Source: Zavarzinia compransoris (GTDB lineage Bacteria; Pseudomonadota; Alphaproteobacteria; Zavarziniales; Zavarziniaceae). Taken from it: 64,000 nt of DNA. Under the pieces are notes generated by a model that worked only from the letters and a program-made list of their open reading frames with translations, was not told where the DNA came from and did not search any database. Shown piece after piece: positions 8,764 to 20,521 of this stretch (the first letter of the stretch is position 1; each line of letters starts with the position of its first letter). The translations under genes and the position numbers were made by a program. Location: assembly GCF_003173055.1 (NCBI RefSeq), contig NZ_QGLF01000006.1, forward strand, positions 62,332 to 126,331. Direction: 5' to 3'.

Positions 8764-11400
8764 ATGAACACGGCTTACCGCAAGAAACTGCCGGCGACGG
8801 CGCTCGATTATTTCGATGCGCCGGCCGCCGTCGAGGCCATCCGCCCCGGCGCCTGGGCGGGGCTGCCCTATGTCTCGCGCGTGCTGGCGGAACAATTGGT
8901 CCGCCGCTGCGATCCGGCCCTGCTGACCGATGCCCTTCGCCAATTGGTGGAACGGCGGCGCGACCTGGATTTCCCGTGGTATCCGGCCCGTGTCGTCTGC
9001 CACGACATCCTGGGGCAGACGGCCCTGGTCGATCTCGCCGGGCTGCGCGATGCGATCGCCGACCAGGGCGGCGATCCCGCCAAGGTGAACCCGGTGGTGC
9101 CCACCCAATTGATCGTGGACCATTCCCTGGCGGTCGAATACGGCGGCTTCGACCCCCAGGCTTTCGAGAAGAACCGTGCCGTCGAGGACCGCCGCAACGA
9201 GGATCGTTTCCACTTCATCGAATGGACCAAACAGGCTTTCGAGAATGTGGACGTGATCCCCGCCGGCAACGGCATCATGCACCAGATCAACCTCGAAAAA
9301 ATGTCGCCGGTGGTCCAGGTGCGCGACGGCGTCGCCTTTCCCGATACATGCGTCGGCACCGACAGCCATACTCCCCATGTCGATGCCCTGGGCGTCATCG
9401 CCATCGGCGTCGGCGGGCTGGAGGCGGAGACGGTCATGCTGGGCCGGGCGTCCATGATGCGCCTGCCCGATATCGTCGGCGTGCGCCTGGGCGGGCGGCG
9501 CCAGCCCGGCATCACCGCGACCGACATCGTGCTGGCCCTGACCGAATTCCTGCGCCAGGAACGGGTGGTGGGCGCCTGGGTCGAATTCTTCGGCGAGGGC
9601 GCCGCCAGCCTCTCCATCGGCGACCGGGCGACGATTTCCAACATGTGCCCCGAATATGGCGCCACCGCCGCCATGTTCCATATCGACGGCCAGACCATCG
9701 ATTACCTGCGCCTGACCGGGCGGGAGGCGGAACAGGTCGCCCTGGTCGAGCTTTATGCCCGCACCCTCGGCCTCTGGGCCGATGCGCTGGCGAGCGCCGA
9801 ATACGAGCGGGTGCTGGAGTTCGATCTCGGCACCGTCGTCCGCAACATGGCCGGCCCCTCCAACCCGCACCGCCGCCTGCCGACCTCGGCGCTGGCCGAA
9901 CGCGGCATCGCCATCGATCTGGACAGGGCGCGGGAACAGGAGCAAGAGGGCCTGCTGCCGGATGGCGCGGTGATCATCGCCGCCATCACCTCGTGCACCA
10001 ATACCTCGAACCCGCGCAATGTGGTTGCCGCCGGCCTGCTGGCGAAAAAGGCCAACGACCTGGGCCTCGCCCGGAAGCCCTGGGTGAAGTCCTCCTTCGC
10101 GCCGGGGTCCAAGGTGGCGCGGCTCTATCTCGAAGACTCCGGCCTGCTGGCGGAACTGGAAAAACTCGGCTTCGGCATCGTCGCCTATGCCTGCACCACC
10201 TGCAACGGCATGTCCGGCGCGCTGGACCCGGCGATCCAGCAGGAAATCATCGACCGCGACCTTTATGCGACCGCCGTTCTATCCGGCAACCGCAATTTCG
10301 ACGGCCGCATCCACCCTTATGCCAAGCAAGCCTTCCTCGCCTCCCCGCCCCTGGTGGTGGCCTATGCCATTGCCGGCACCATCCGCTTCGACATCGAGCA
10401 GGATGTGCTGGGCCATGGCCCGGACGGCAGGCCCGTGACCTTGAAGGACCTCTGGCCCTCGGATGCGGAGATCGATGCCATCGTCGCCGCTTCGGTGAAA
10501 CCGGAACAGTTCCGCCAGGTCTACGAGCCGATGTTCGGCAAGGGCCGGCCGGCGGCGGTGAAGGCCAGCCCGCTCTACGACTGGCGGCCGCACTCCACCT
10601 ATATCCGCCGCCCGCCCTATTGGGATACGGAAGGGATCGGCGCCCTGGCGGCGGTGCCGCGCACGCTGACGGGCATGCGCCCCCTCGCCGTGCTGCCGGA
10701 CAATATCACCACCGATCACCTGTCGCCCTCCAACGCCATCCTGGCGCATTCGGCGGCGGGCGAATATCTGACCCGCATGGGCGTGCCGGAGGAGGATTTC
10801 AATTCCTACGCCACCCATCGCGGCGACCATCTGACCGCCATGCGCGCCACTTTCGCCAATCCCCAACTGGTGAACGAAATGGCCGTGGTCGACGGCGCGG
10901 TGAAGAAGGGCTCCCTGACCCGGCTGGAGCCGGACGGCCAGGTGATGCGCATGTGGGAAGCGATCGAGACCTATATCGAGCGCCGCCAGCCGCTGATCGT
11001 GGTCGCCGGGGCCGATTACGGCCAGGGGTCAAGCCGCGACTGGGCGGCCAAGGGTGTCCGCCTTGCCGGCGTCGAGGCCATCGTCGCGGAAGGCTTCGAG
11101 CGCATCCACCGCACCAACCTGATCGGCATGGGCGTGCTGCCGCTGGAATTCAAGCCGGGCACCACGCGCCTCACCCTCGGTCTCGACGGCAGCGAGACTT
11201 ATGACGTCGCGGGCGAGCGGAAGCCCCGGACCGAACTGGCCCTGGTCATCCGCCGCCGCAGCGGCGAGACCCTGAACGTGCCCGTCACCTGCCGCCTGGA
11301 CACGGCGGAAGAAGTCTCGATCTATGAGGCCGGCGGCGTGCTGCAACGCTTCGCCCAGGATTTCCTGGCCGCCGAACCCCCGAAACGGGAGGCGATCTGA
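8764..11400 (+). CDS. acnD: 2-methylcitrate dehydratase, Fe-S dependent (AcnD)
   Basis: AcnD is an aconitase-type [4Fe-4S] enzyme that dehydrates 2-methylcitrate to an isomer of 2-methylaconitate, which PrpF then isomerises. The 878-aa product (family ~865) has the cluster cysteines in AITSCTNTSNP and CTTCNGMSG, the substrate-binding CVGTDSHTPHVDALG, and the swivelling domain YGQGSSRDWAAKG. It begins 5 bases after prpC and ends immediately before prpF. The prpF neighbour distinguishes AcnD from an ordinary AcnA. No PrpD is present in the window. Confidence 0.95.
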   Translation: MNTAYRKKLPATALDYFDAPAAVEAIRPGAWAGLPYVSRVLAEQLVRRCDPALLTDALRQLVERRRDLDFPWYPARVVCHDILGQTALVDLAGLRDAIADQGGDPAKVNPVVPTQLIVDHSLAVEYGGFDPQAFEKNRAVEDRRNEDRFHFIEWTKQAFENVDVIPAGNGIMHQINLEKMSPVVQVRDGVAFPDTCVGTDSHTPHVDALGVIAIGVGGLEAETVMLGRASMMRLPDIVGVRLGGRRQPGITATDIVLALTEFLRQERVVGAWVEFFGEGAASLSIGDRATISNMCPEYGATAAMFHIDGQTIDYLRLTGREAEQVALVELYARTLGLWADALASAEYERVLEFDLGTVVRNMAGPSNPHRRLPTSALAERGIAIDLDRAREQEQEGLLPDGAVIIAAITSCTNTSNPRNVVAAGLLAKKANDLGLARKPWVKSSFAPGSKVARLYLEDSGLLAELEKLGFGIVAYACTTCNGMSGALDPAIQQEIIDRDLYATAVLSGNRNFDGRIHPYAKQAFLASPPLVVAYAIAGTIRFDIEQDVLGHGPDGRPVTLKDLWPSDAEIDAIVAASVKPEQFRQVYEPMFGKGRPAAVKASPLYDWRPHSTYIRRPPYWDTEGIGALAAVPRTLTGMRPLAVLPDNITTDHLSPSNAILAHSAAGEYLTRMGVPEEDFNSYATHRGDHLTAMRATFANPQLVNEMAVVDGAVKKGSLTRLEPDGQVMRMWEAIETYIERRQPLIVVAGADYGQGSSRDWAAKGVRLAGVEAIVAEGFERIHRTNLIGMGVLPLEFKPGTTRLTLGLDGSETYDVAGERKPRTELALVIRRRSGETLNVPVTCRLDTAEEVSIYEAGGVLQRFAQDFLAAEPPKREAI

Positions 11401-12600
11401 ATGCCCTTTCCCCCGCAGCTCCGCATCCCCGCGACCTATATGCGCGGCGGCACCAGCAAGGGCGTATTCTTCCGCCTGGACGACCTGCCCGAGGCCTGCC
11501 GTACCCCCGGCCCGGCCCGCGACCGCCTGTTCCTGCGCGCCATCGGCAGCCCCGACCCCTATGGCAAGCAGACGGACGGCATGGGGGGCGCCACATCGAG
11601 CACCAGCAAGGCGGTGATCCTGTCGAAGAGCAGCCGGCCCGGCCATGACGTCGATTATCTCTATGGCCAGGTCTCCATCGACACGGCTTTCGTCGACTGG
11701 TCGGGCAATTGCGGCAACCTGTCGACGGCGGCGGGCGCCTTCGCGCTTCATGCCGGCCTTGTCGATCCCGCCCGGGTGCCGGGGGACGGCATCTGCACCG
11801 TCCGCATCTGGCAGGCCAATATCGGCAAGACCATCGTCGCCCATGTCCCCGTCACGAAGGGCGCGGTGCAGGAGACCGGGGATTTCGAGTTGGACGGCGT
11901 AACCTTCCCCGCCGCCGAGATCGTGCTGGAATTCCTCGTCCCCGCCGATGAAGGGGAGGACGGCGGCGCCCTGTTCCCGACCGGCAACCTGGTGGACGAG
12001 CTTGACGTGCCGGAAGCCCTGGTCCCCGGCGGCCGGCTGAAGGCGACGCTGATCAATGCCGGCATTCCCACCATCTTCGTCGATGCCGCCGCCATCGGCT
12101 ATCGCGGCACCGAATTGCAGGGCGACATCAATGGCGACGAGGCGGCCCTGGCCCGCTTCGAGGCGCTGCGCACCATCGGCGCCTTGCGCATGGGCCTGAT
12201 CCGCGACGCGGCGGAGGCGGCGAAGCGCCAGCACACGCCGAAGATCGCCTTCGTCGCGCCCCCGGCCGATTACACCGCCTCCAGCGGGCGGACCGTGCGG
12301 GCCGGGGAGATCGACCTCCTGGTCCGCGCCCTGTCCATGGGCCGGCTGCACCATGCCATGATGGGCACGGCCGCGGTCGCCATCGCCACGGCGGCGGCCG
12401 TGCCCGGCACCCTGGTCAATCTCGCCGCCGGCGGCGGCACGCGCGAGGCGGTCCGCTTCGGGCATCCGTCCGGCACGCTGCGGGTGGGCGCGGCGGCGGC
12501 GCTGGTCGAGGGCCGGTGGCAGGTAACCAAGGCGATCATGAGCCGCAGCGCCCGCATCCTGATGGAAGGCTGGCTGCGCGTGCCCGCCGAGACGATCTGA
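11401..12600 (+). CDS. prpF: 2-methylaconitate cis-trans isomerase PrpF
   Basis: PrpF isomerises the AcnD product into the form that aconitase can hydrate. The 399-aa protein shows the family N-terminal motif YMRGGTSKGVFF, DGMGGATSSTSKAVI, and a central WSGNCGNLSTAAGAFA with the catalytic Cys region, then MGRLHHAMMGT near the C-terminus. It follows acnD with no gap. acnD and prpF are an obligate pair in organisms that lack PrpD. Confidence 0.95.
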   Translation: MPFPPQLRIPATYMRGGTSKGVFFRLDDLPEACRTPGPARDRLFLRAIGSPDPYGKQTDGMGGATSSTSKAVILSKSSRPGHDVDYLYGQVSIDTAFVDWSGNCGNLSTAAGAFALHAGLVDPARVPGDGICTVRIWQANIGKTIVAHVPVTKGAVQETGDFELDGVTFPAAEIVLEFLVPADEGEDGGALFPTGNLVDELDVPEALVPGGRLKATLINAGIPTIFVDAAAIGYRGTELQGDINGDEAALARFEALRTIGALRMGLIRDAAEAAKRQHTPKIAFVAPPADYTASSGRTVRAGEIDLLVRALSMGRLHHAMMGTAAVAIATAAAVPGTLVNLAAGGGTREAVRFGHPSGTLRVGAAAALVEGRWQVTKAIMSRSARILMEGWLRVPAETI

Positions 12601-12623
12601 AAAGCAACCTTCAAGGAAACACC

Positions 12624-13484
12624 ATGTCTACCCGCAAGCAATTGAAGGCCCTGGTGGAAGCCCGCCGCGGCGTGATCGTGCCCGGCGCCTTCAACGCCCT
12701 GTCCGCCAAGGTGGTGGAGGACCTGGGCTTCGAGGCGATCTATGTCACCGGTGCCGGGGTCACCAACATGTGGTTCGGCCTGCCGGACCAGGGCTTCATG
12801 GGATTGGCCGAGATCGCCGACCATACCGCCCGCATCCGCGATACCGTGAATGTTCCCCTGCTGGTCGATGCCGACACCGGCTTCGGCAATGCGCTGAACG
12901 TCTATCACACCGTGCGCACGCTGGAACGGGCCGGGGCCGACTGCATCCAGCTGGAAGACCAGGTGGCGCCCAAGCGCTGCGGCCATTTCGCCGGCAAGGA
13001 CGTGATCCCGACCGATGAAGCGGTCGCCAAGATCAAGGCCGCCGTCGATGCCCGGCGCGATGCCGACCTGATGATCATGGCCAGGACCGATGCCGCCGCC
13101 GTCCACGGCTTCGAGGCCGCGATCGAGCGCGCCGCGAAATTCGCGGAGGCCGGCGCCGACATCCTCTTCGTCGAGGCGGTGACCAGCGCCGACGAGATCC
13201 GCGCCCTGCCGCAGCGCCTGGACCGGCCGCAACTGATGAACATGGTGATCGGGGGCAAGACCCCGATCTTCAACGCGACCGATCTCGCCGGCCTCGGCTA
13301 CGGCCTCGTCCTCTATGCCAATGCCGCCCTTCAAGGCGCCGTCGCCGGCATGCAGAAGGCCCTGACCGTGCTCCGCGACGAAAAGGAAGTGACGGAAAGC
13401 AGCGGCCTCGTCACCCCCTTCGCCGAACGCCAGCGTCTGGTCGGCAAGCCGGAATGGGACGCCCTCGAAAAGCGCTACAGCTAA
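12624..13484 (+). CDS. prpB: 2-methylisocitrate lyase (PEP mutase/isocitrate lyase superfamily)
   Basis: The protein is 286 aa from the ATG at 12624 (CAAGGAAAC upstream). It carries the superfamily features PLLVDADTGFGNALNV (metal site), QLEDQVAPKRCGHFAGK with the KRCGH catalytic loop of lyases, and IMARTDA. It should cleave 2-methylisocitrate to pyruvate and succinate, completing the cycle. Sequence alone does not separate methylisocitrate lyase from dimethylmalate lyase or oxaloacetate decarboxylase relatives. The intact catalytic Cys and its position as last gene of prpC-acnD-prpF make the lyase role most likely. Confidence 0.85.
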   Translation: MSTRKQLKALVEARRGVIVPGAFNALSAKVVEDLGFEAIYVTGAGVTNMWFGLPDQGFMGLAEIADHTARIRDTVNVPLLVDADTGFGNALNVYHTVRTLERAGADCIQLEDQVAPKRCGHFAGKDVIPTDEAVAKIKAAVDARRDADLMIMARTDAAAVHGFEAAIERAAKFAEAGADILFVEAVTSADEIRALPQRLDRPQLMNMVIGGKTPIFNATDLAGLGYGLVLYANAALQGAVAGMQKALTVLRDEKEVTESSGLVTPFAERQRLVGKPEWDALEKRYS

Positions 13485-13491
13485 GCGGCCA

Positions 13492-13530
13492 ATGAAATGG
13501 CCCGGACCATCGGGGTCCGGGCCATTTCAT
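13492..13530. terminator. Long perfect hairpin between convergent prpB and groEL
   Basis: A 17-bp perfect stem (ATGAAATGGCCCGGACC with its complement, loop ATCGG) spans 13492-13530. It lacks a clear T-run but lies exactly between two convergent stops, so it is likely a bidirectional terminator. Confidence 0.75.
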
Positions 13531-13548
13531 CCGTCCGGGATCGGCGGA

Positions 13549-15586
<2,038 letters not shown>

Positions 15587-16135
15587 GGAACTGTTCTCCT
15601 GATGGGGATGCGGGATGGGATTTTTCCGGTCACGCCGAAGCCGGCCGGTGCGGAAATTCGGGAACGGGCTGCCGGGCCGGCCCCGGACAGCGAGACGCGG
15701 TCAGCGGCAACAGCGCATCGGCGTGGCCAGGCCCTCGGCGGACAGGGAAGGCATCAGTGCTGTGGCTTGCAAGGTGGCCTCGACAGAACGATTCAGGGCT
15801 GTTTCCCGACAGCCTGCGTACTCTAGTAATTTACACATTAATTATCAGCAAGATATTTTTATTTAACATTTTTGTATAGCTCAATACCCCCCCCCGCCCA
15901 AAGGCCGGTCAGCGGGGCCGGTATCCGCGGCGGGTTCACCGGCACCCGGCGATCGCCACCCGTTGCGGCATGGTGCGGGCGCGACGCGCCGCCCGGGGCA
16001 TGCCGCGCAACCGGGGCCCAGGTTTTGTCACCCTTGAGAATTTCTGAATTGAAGTGGGGAAAACTTCGTAGTTCATCATTATTAGTAGAAATATTAGTTC
16101 AACACTAATATTGAGTATTATATTCGGAGGATGAT
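15587..16135. other. Intergenic region between groES and the monooxygenase gene
   Basis: No supported gene. Bases 15820-15885 and 16025-16130 are strikingly AT-rich compared with the surroundings. They carry a run of ten C residues near 15888 and a perfect 9-bp inverted repeat AATATTAGT-TCAAC-ACTAATATT at 16090-16112, 24 bases before the next start. An ATTATCAGCAAG at 15841-15852 recurs as ATTATCAGTAAG at 18253-18264 before the TonB receptor gene. Confidence 0.6.
16090..16112. promoter_or_regulatory. Palindromic operator candidate upstream of the LLM monooxygenase
   Basis: AATATTAGT and ACTAATATT form a perfect dyad with a 5-base centre inside an AT-rich promoter. Its position just before the SD (CGGAGG at 16125-16130) fits control of the 16136 gene, possibly by the LysR protein encoded next. 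Confidence 0.5.
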
Positions 16136-17233
16136 ATGGCGACCGTGGAGATCATCGGCCTGATCGCCGGGCATGAGCATCAGTCGAGCGAGCCCTATGT
16201 CTCGACGCCGGAATTCCTGAACCCCGCCTATGTCCGCCGGATCGCCCAGGTCCATGAGGCGGCGGGGTTCGACCGGGCGCTGATCGGCTGGGTCTCGTCC
16301 TACCCGGACGGCCTCCAGATCGCGACCCATGCGGCGGCGGCGACCAGCCGGCTGAAGTTCCTGGTCGCCCATCGCCCGGGCTTCCAGGCGCCGACCAACG
16401 CCGCCCGCGCCTTCGCCACCTTCGACCGCTTCTATCCCGGCCGCGCCGCCATCCATGTGATTTCCGGCGGCGACGACGTCGAACAGCAGCGCGACGGCGA
16501 CTATCTGGGCCATGGCGAGCGCTACGCCCGCACCGACGAATATGTCGAGATCCTGAAGAAGATCTGGAACAGCAACAATGCCCCGGTCGACCACGAGGGG
16601 CGCTACTACCGCTTCAAGGGCGCCCTTTTCAACATCGAGCCCGAGTATCGCCCGCGCTTTCCGATCTATTTCGGCGGCGCGTCCGAAGCCGCCCTTCGGG
16701 TCGCGGCGCGCCATGCCGATGTCTACGCCCTGTTCGGCGAGGATCATGCGGGCGTCGCCGACCAGATCGCCCGGGTGAGAGCCGCGGCCGCCGCCCACGG
16801 CCGGCGCCCCCGCTTCTCGATCTCGTTCCGGCCGATCGTCGCCGACACGGAACAGGAAGCCTGGGACCGGGCCCATGCCCTGCTCGACCGCACCATCGCC
16901 CGCCGCCGCGAACGGGGCCTCAGCGATCCGGCCGAACCGCAGGCGGTCGGCTCCCGGCGCCTGCTGGCGACGGCGGCCAAGGGCGAGGTGCTGGACAAGC
17001 GCCTGTTCACCGCCCTCGCCAGGGTGACCGGCGCCGGCGGCAATATCACCGCCCTGGTCGGGACGGCCGAACAGGTGTCGGACGCCCTGCTCGACTATTA
17101 CCGGCTGGGGGCCGACGCCTTCATCCTGCGCGGCTTCGATTCCGCCGGCGACGCCGAAATCTACGGCGCCGGGCTGATCCCCCTGCTGCGCGAGAAAGTC
17201 GCCGCCGAGAGCCCCCGGGCCCTCAGCGCCTGA
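16136..17233 (+). CDS. LLM-class flavin-dependent monooxygenase (SsuD-like)
   Basis: This 365-aa protein belongs to the bacterial luciferase-like family that uses reduced FMN and oxygen, often to cleave C-S bonds in sulfonates or sulfones. Visible family stretches are GFDRALIGW, LKFLVAHRPGF, AAIHVISGGDDVEQQRDGDY, and PIYFGGASEAALRVAARHADVYALFGE. The overall pattern is SsuD/SfnG-like. A second homologue lies at 32518-33606. CGGAGGATGAT precedes the ATG. The exact substrate cannot be read from the sequence. Confidence 0.88.
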   Translation: MATVEIIGLIAGHEHQSSEPYVSTPEFLNPAYVRRIAQVHEAAGFDRALIGWVSSYPDGLQIATHAAAATSRLKFLVAHRPGFQAPTNAARAFATFDRFYPGRAAIHVISGGDDVEQQRDGDYLGHGERYARTDEYVEILKKIWNSNNAPVDHEGRYYRFKGALFNIEPEYRPRFPIYFGGASEAALRVAARHADVYALFGEDHAGVADQIARVRAAAAAHGRRPRFSISFRPIVADTEQEAWDRAHALLDRTIARRRERGLSDPAEPQAVGSRRLLATAAKGEVLDKRLFTALARVTGAGGNITALVGTAEQVSDALLDYYRLGADAFILRGFDSAGDAEIYGAGLIPLLREKVAAESPRALSA

Positions 17234-17284
17234 AGCATCAGCGTCCCTGGGCCGATGGCGCCGACAGTGCAGGAAAACTGAACC

Positions 17285-18223
17285 ATGCGCTTCCTGAACC
17301 TGGACATGGATATCCTGCGCACCCTGGTGATCGCGACCGATCTCGGCGGTTTCGTCCATGGCGCCGCGCGTCTCGGCCGGTCGCAGTCGGCGGTCAGCCT
17401 CCAGATGAAGAAACTGGAGGAACAGGTGGGGCAAAGCCTGTTTCGCAAGAACGGCCGCACCGTCGCCCTGACCGAGGCGGGAACGATCCTGCTGCATTAC
17501 GCGCGCCGGCTGCTGGAATTGAACGACGAGGCGATATATGCCGTTCGCGGCTCGGCGATCGAAGGCGCGGTCCGCCTGGGCGTGCCGCCCGATTTCGCCG
17601 AGAAATGGCTCCCGGCCGTGCTGCTCCGCTTCAATCGGGCGCATCCCAACATCCATGTCCAATTGCAGGTGGGCCGGACCCGCGACCTTCTCGAGGAACT
17701 GGCGACCGGGGCCCTGGATCTCGCCATCGCCTTCGGCCCGACCACGGACGAGCGGGTATCGCTGCGCGCCCGCCTGCCCCTGGTCTGGCTCGGCAGCCGG
17801 ACGCTGGAGGCCGACGCCCGGACCGCGGGCGGCGTCCGCCTCGCCCTGCTCGATCCGCCCTGCATGTTCCGCGAGGCCAGCATCGAAACCCTGGGCCGGG
17901 CCCGCCAGCCCTGGAAGCTGACCGCCAGCAGCCCCAGCCTGTCCGGCCTCTGGGCCATGGTCGAGGCCGGGCTCGGGGTGACGGTGCGAACCGCCCTCGG
18001 CCTGCCCGAGGGCGTGAAGGTGCTCGACGGGCGCTTCGGACTGCCCGGGCTTTCGACCATCGGCCTTTCCCTTTGCACCATGGCGGAAACGCTCAGCCCC
18101 GCCGCCTCGCGCCTCGAAACCATCCTGACCGAGACCCTGAAAAGCGACCTGCCCGCCGGCTCCGTCGTCTCGGGCCCGCGGGCGGCAGCGGCGGCAGAGG
18201 ACACTTTGAAAATTCAAATTTGA
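17285..18223 (+). CDS. LysR-family transcriptional regulator
   Basis: The 312-aa protein has an N-terminal winged HTH (residues ~8-65, HGAARLGRSQSAVSLQMKKL, then LFRKNGRTVALTEAG) and a LysR substrate-binding domain (VRLGVPPDFAEKWLP onward). It lies in the same direction 51 bases after the monooxygenase gene and before the TonB/ABC operon, so it is the local candidate regulator of the island. Its effector is unknown; by analogy with CysB/Cbl/SfnR-linked systems it might sense sulfur status. Confidence 0.9.
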   Translation: MRFLNLDMDILRTLVIATDLGGFVHGAARLGRSQSAVSLQMKKLEEQVGQSLFRKNGRTVALTEAGTILLHYARRLLELNDEAIYAVRGSAIEGAVRLGVPPDFAEKWLPAVLLRFNRAHPNIHVQLQVGRTRDLLEELATGALDLAIAFGPTTDERVSLRARLPLVWLGSRTLEADARTAGGVRLALLDPPCMFREASIETLGRARQPWKLTASSPSLSGLWAMVEAGLGVTVRTALGLPEGVKVLDGRFGLPGLSTIGLSLCTMAETLSPAASRLETILTETLKSDLPAGSVVSGPRAAAAAEDTLKIQI

Positions 18224-18300
18224 CCCTCGCGATCCATGGCCCCTAAAAAATCATTATCAGTAAGTAATATCATTCAATTAACACAGGTTCGGAGTTGAAC
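18224..18300 (+). promoter_or_regulatory. Promoter region of the TonB receptor/ABC operon
   Basis: A short AT-rich spacer (AAAAAATCATTATCAG, then TAAGTAATATCATTCAATTAA) precedes the receptor gene. It shares ATTATCAG(C/T)AAG with 15841-15852 and sits in the position expected for a LysR-controlled promoter. Confidence 0.45.
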
Positions 18301-20511
18301 ATGGCCAAGACTGCGAATGGCGCCCACAGCCCCCATGCCGTCATCGGCAGCGCCGAAACGATCACGGCATCGCGCCTGTGCTGCCGCCCGAGCGGCCTCG
18401 CCATGGCGGTCTGGCTCGGCGCCGCGTTCCTCGCCGCCGGTGCGCAGGCCGAGGAAGCGGGGCAGGAACGCGCCACCGCGACCGCCGAGGTCGGCGATGT
18501 CCTGGTGACCGCGCAGCGTTACAACCAGGATCTCCAGTCGACGCCGGTTTCGGTCTCGGCGATCGGCTGGGTGGCGCTCGAGGAGCGGCAGGTCACCACC
18601 CTGAAGGGCCTGGGGGCCCAGGTGCCGGGCCTCGTCGTCGAAAGCGTGACCGCGCTCCAGAACGCGCCCCGCATCTTCCTGCGCGGCGTCGGCCAGGACA
18701 GTGCGACCTTCAACGTCGATCCCGCCGTCGGCACCTATGTCGACTTCGTCTATTACCCCCGCCTCTATGGCGCGGTCTTCGACTTCGCCGACGTCGAGCG
18801 GGTCGAGGTCCTGCGCGGGCCGCAAGGCACGCTCTATGGCCGCAACACCTCGGGCGGCGCCATCAACGTCGTGACCAAGCGCCCGTCGCAGGTCCCGACC
18901 GGCTCGATCGAAGTGTCCTACGGCAGCTACAACCAGTTCGACATCAACGGCTTCATTTCCGCCCCCATCGTGCCGAACAAGCTGGCGGCTTCGCTCGCCG
19001 TCATCCATCGCCAGCGCGACGGCATCACCTTCGCCAGCAACCAGAACACCTGGGTCAACGACCGCAACTATACGGCCGAGCGCCTGAAGCTGCTGTTCAC
19101 GCCGACCGACGACCTGGAATTCGAACTGTCGGCCGACAATGTGAACGACGACAGCGGCCCCTTCTACCCGGCCGGCGTGCCCACGGCGACCGGTGTCGTC
19201 GGCGATATCTTCGCGACCGGCTCGACCCTGCCGAGCGATTCCAACTCCGACACCTGGGGCATCTCGCTCACCGGCCGCTACAAGTTGCAGGACTGGACCC
19301 TGTCCTCCATCTCGGCCTATCGCAACCTCGATTACGGCACCATCATCGCCAATCACGCGGTGGCCAATTTCGCGCTGACCAGCGGCATCTATGTCGACAA
19401 CTACAGCCTCAGCCAGGAATTCAACGCCACCTACCAGGGCAAGGATTTCACCGCCGTCGGCGGCCTGTTCTACTTCCAGGAGCACACGGATTTCGAGGTC
19501 CCGGTCGGTTCCAACCCGAAAGAGCACTCGATCCAGGACACCTATAATTACGCCGCCTACGGCCAGGTCACCTATCACCTGACCGACCGCCTGGGCCTGA
19601 TCGGCGGCCTGCGCTATACCCGCGACACCAAGGATCTGTGGAATTACTACTACGAGCCGACCCCGGCGGTGCCCGTGCGCTACCCGCTGGAGGGCAGCCG
19701 GACCTGGGACGGACTGACGCCGAAGCTCGGGATCGAATTCCAGGCCACGCCCGAATTCTTCACCTATGCGACCTTCACCAGCGGCTTCAAGGCCGGCGGC
19801 TGGAACCGCATCGGCCCCACGGTCAACAGCGGCCAGCTGATCTATTCGCTGTTCGACTTCGACCCCGAGAATGTCAACGCCTATGAAATCGGCGGCAAAT
19901 ACCAGTCGCCCGACAAGCGCTTCGTGCTCAACGTCGCCGGCTATGTGAACGACGTCACCGACCTTCATGTCACCCAGCAGATCCAGGGGACCACGGTCGG
20001 GCGCACGACCAATGCCAGCGCCGCCCGCATTCTGGGCCTCGAGCTCGAGACGTCGTTCAAGATCACGCCGGAACTGCTGGTCTACGGCAATCTCGCGGTT
20101 ACCGATGCCGAGTATACGGAGACCTTCCTCTGCGCCAATCCCGCCGGCGCCTATGAGGATTGCTCCGACAAGGACCTGAAGAGCGTGTCGCCGCTGAAGG
20201 CCCTGGTCGGCTTCACCTACCAGCCGCCGCTCGACATTCCGGGCAGCATCAAGCTGGGCGCGAGCCTCAGCCATACCGCCAAATATTATAACGACGCCTA
20301 CAACCGGGAGGTCGGGGCGACGGACGCCTACCAGCTGCTGAACGCCTCCATCACCTACCTGAGCGAGGACGGCCACTGGACCGCCACCCTCGAAGGCAAG
20401 AACCTGACCGACGAGCATTACTACGGCACGACCCTGATCTTCGGTGCGACCACCCTCGTCTATCCGAACGATCCGCTGACCGTGACCGCGCGTCTCGGCT
20501 ACGCGTTCTAA
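18301..20511 (+). CDS. TonB-dependent outer-membrane receptor
   Basis: The 736-aa protein starts at the ATG at 18301 (GGAG six bases upstream; a TTG six bases earlier is less likely). It has a signal peptide ending near AAGAQA-EE, a plug domain (VGDVLVTAQRYNQDLQSTPV; VERVEVLRGPQGTLYGRNTS; GGAINVVTKRP) and a beta-barrel ending in the typical C-terminal aromatic (GYAF). It should import a substrate across the outer membrane using TonB energy. The operon of a periplasmic binding protein and ABC transporter downstream suggests they serve the same ligand. Confidence 0.94.
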   Translation: MAKTANGAHSPHAVIGSAETITASRLCCRPSGLAMAVWLGAAFLAAGAQAEEAGQERATATAEVGDVLVTAQRYNQDLQSTPVSVSAIGWVALEERQVTTLKGLGAQVPGLVVESVTALQNAPRIFLRGVGQDSATFNVDPAVGTYVDFVYYPRLYGAVFDFADVERVEVLRGPQGTLYGRNTSGGAINVVTKRPSQVPTGSIEVSYGSYNQFDINGFISAPIVPNKLAASLAVIHRQRDGITFASNQNTWVNDRNYTAERLKLLFTPTDDLEFELSADNVNDDSGPFYPAGVPTATGVVGDIFATGSTLPSDSNSDTWGISLTGRYKLQDWTLSSISAYRNLDYGTIIANHAVANFALTSGIYVDNYSLSQEFNATYQGKDFTAVGGLFYFQEHTDFEVPVGSNPKEHSIQDTYNYAAYGQVTYHLTDRLGLIGGLRYTRDTKDLWNYYYEPTPAVPVRYPLEGSRTWDGLTPKLGIEFQATPEFFTYATFTSGFKAGGWNRIGPTVNSGQLIYSLFDFDPENVNAYEIGGKYQSPDKRFVLNVAGYVNDVTDLHVTQQIQGTTVGRTTNASAARILGLELETSFKITPELLVYGNLAVTDAEYTETFLCANPAGAYEDCSDKDLKSVSPLKALVGFTYQPPLDIPGSIKLGASLSHTAKYYNDAYNREVGATDAYQLLNASITYLSEDGHWTATLEGKNLTDEHYYGTTLIFGATTLVYPNDPLTVTARLGYAF

Positions 20512-20521
20512 GGCGGAAACC

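Noticed and set aside
15587-15700. CIRCE element expected upstream of groES
   Set aside because: I looked for TTAGCACTC-N9-GAGTGCTAA and found neither half.
15872-16108. 78-codon ORF between groES and the LLM monooxygenase
   Set aside because: No SD, starts beside a C10 run, no recognisable pattern, and overlaps the AT-rich promoter region.
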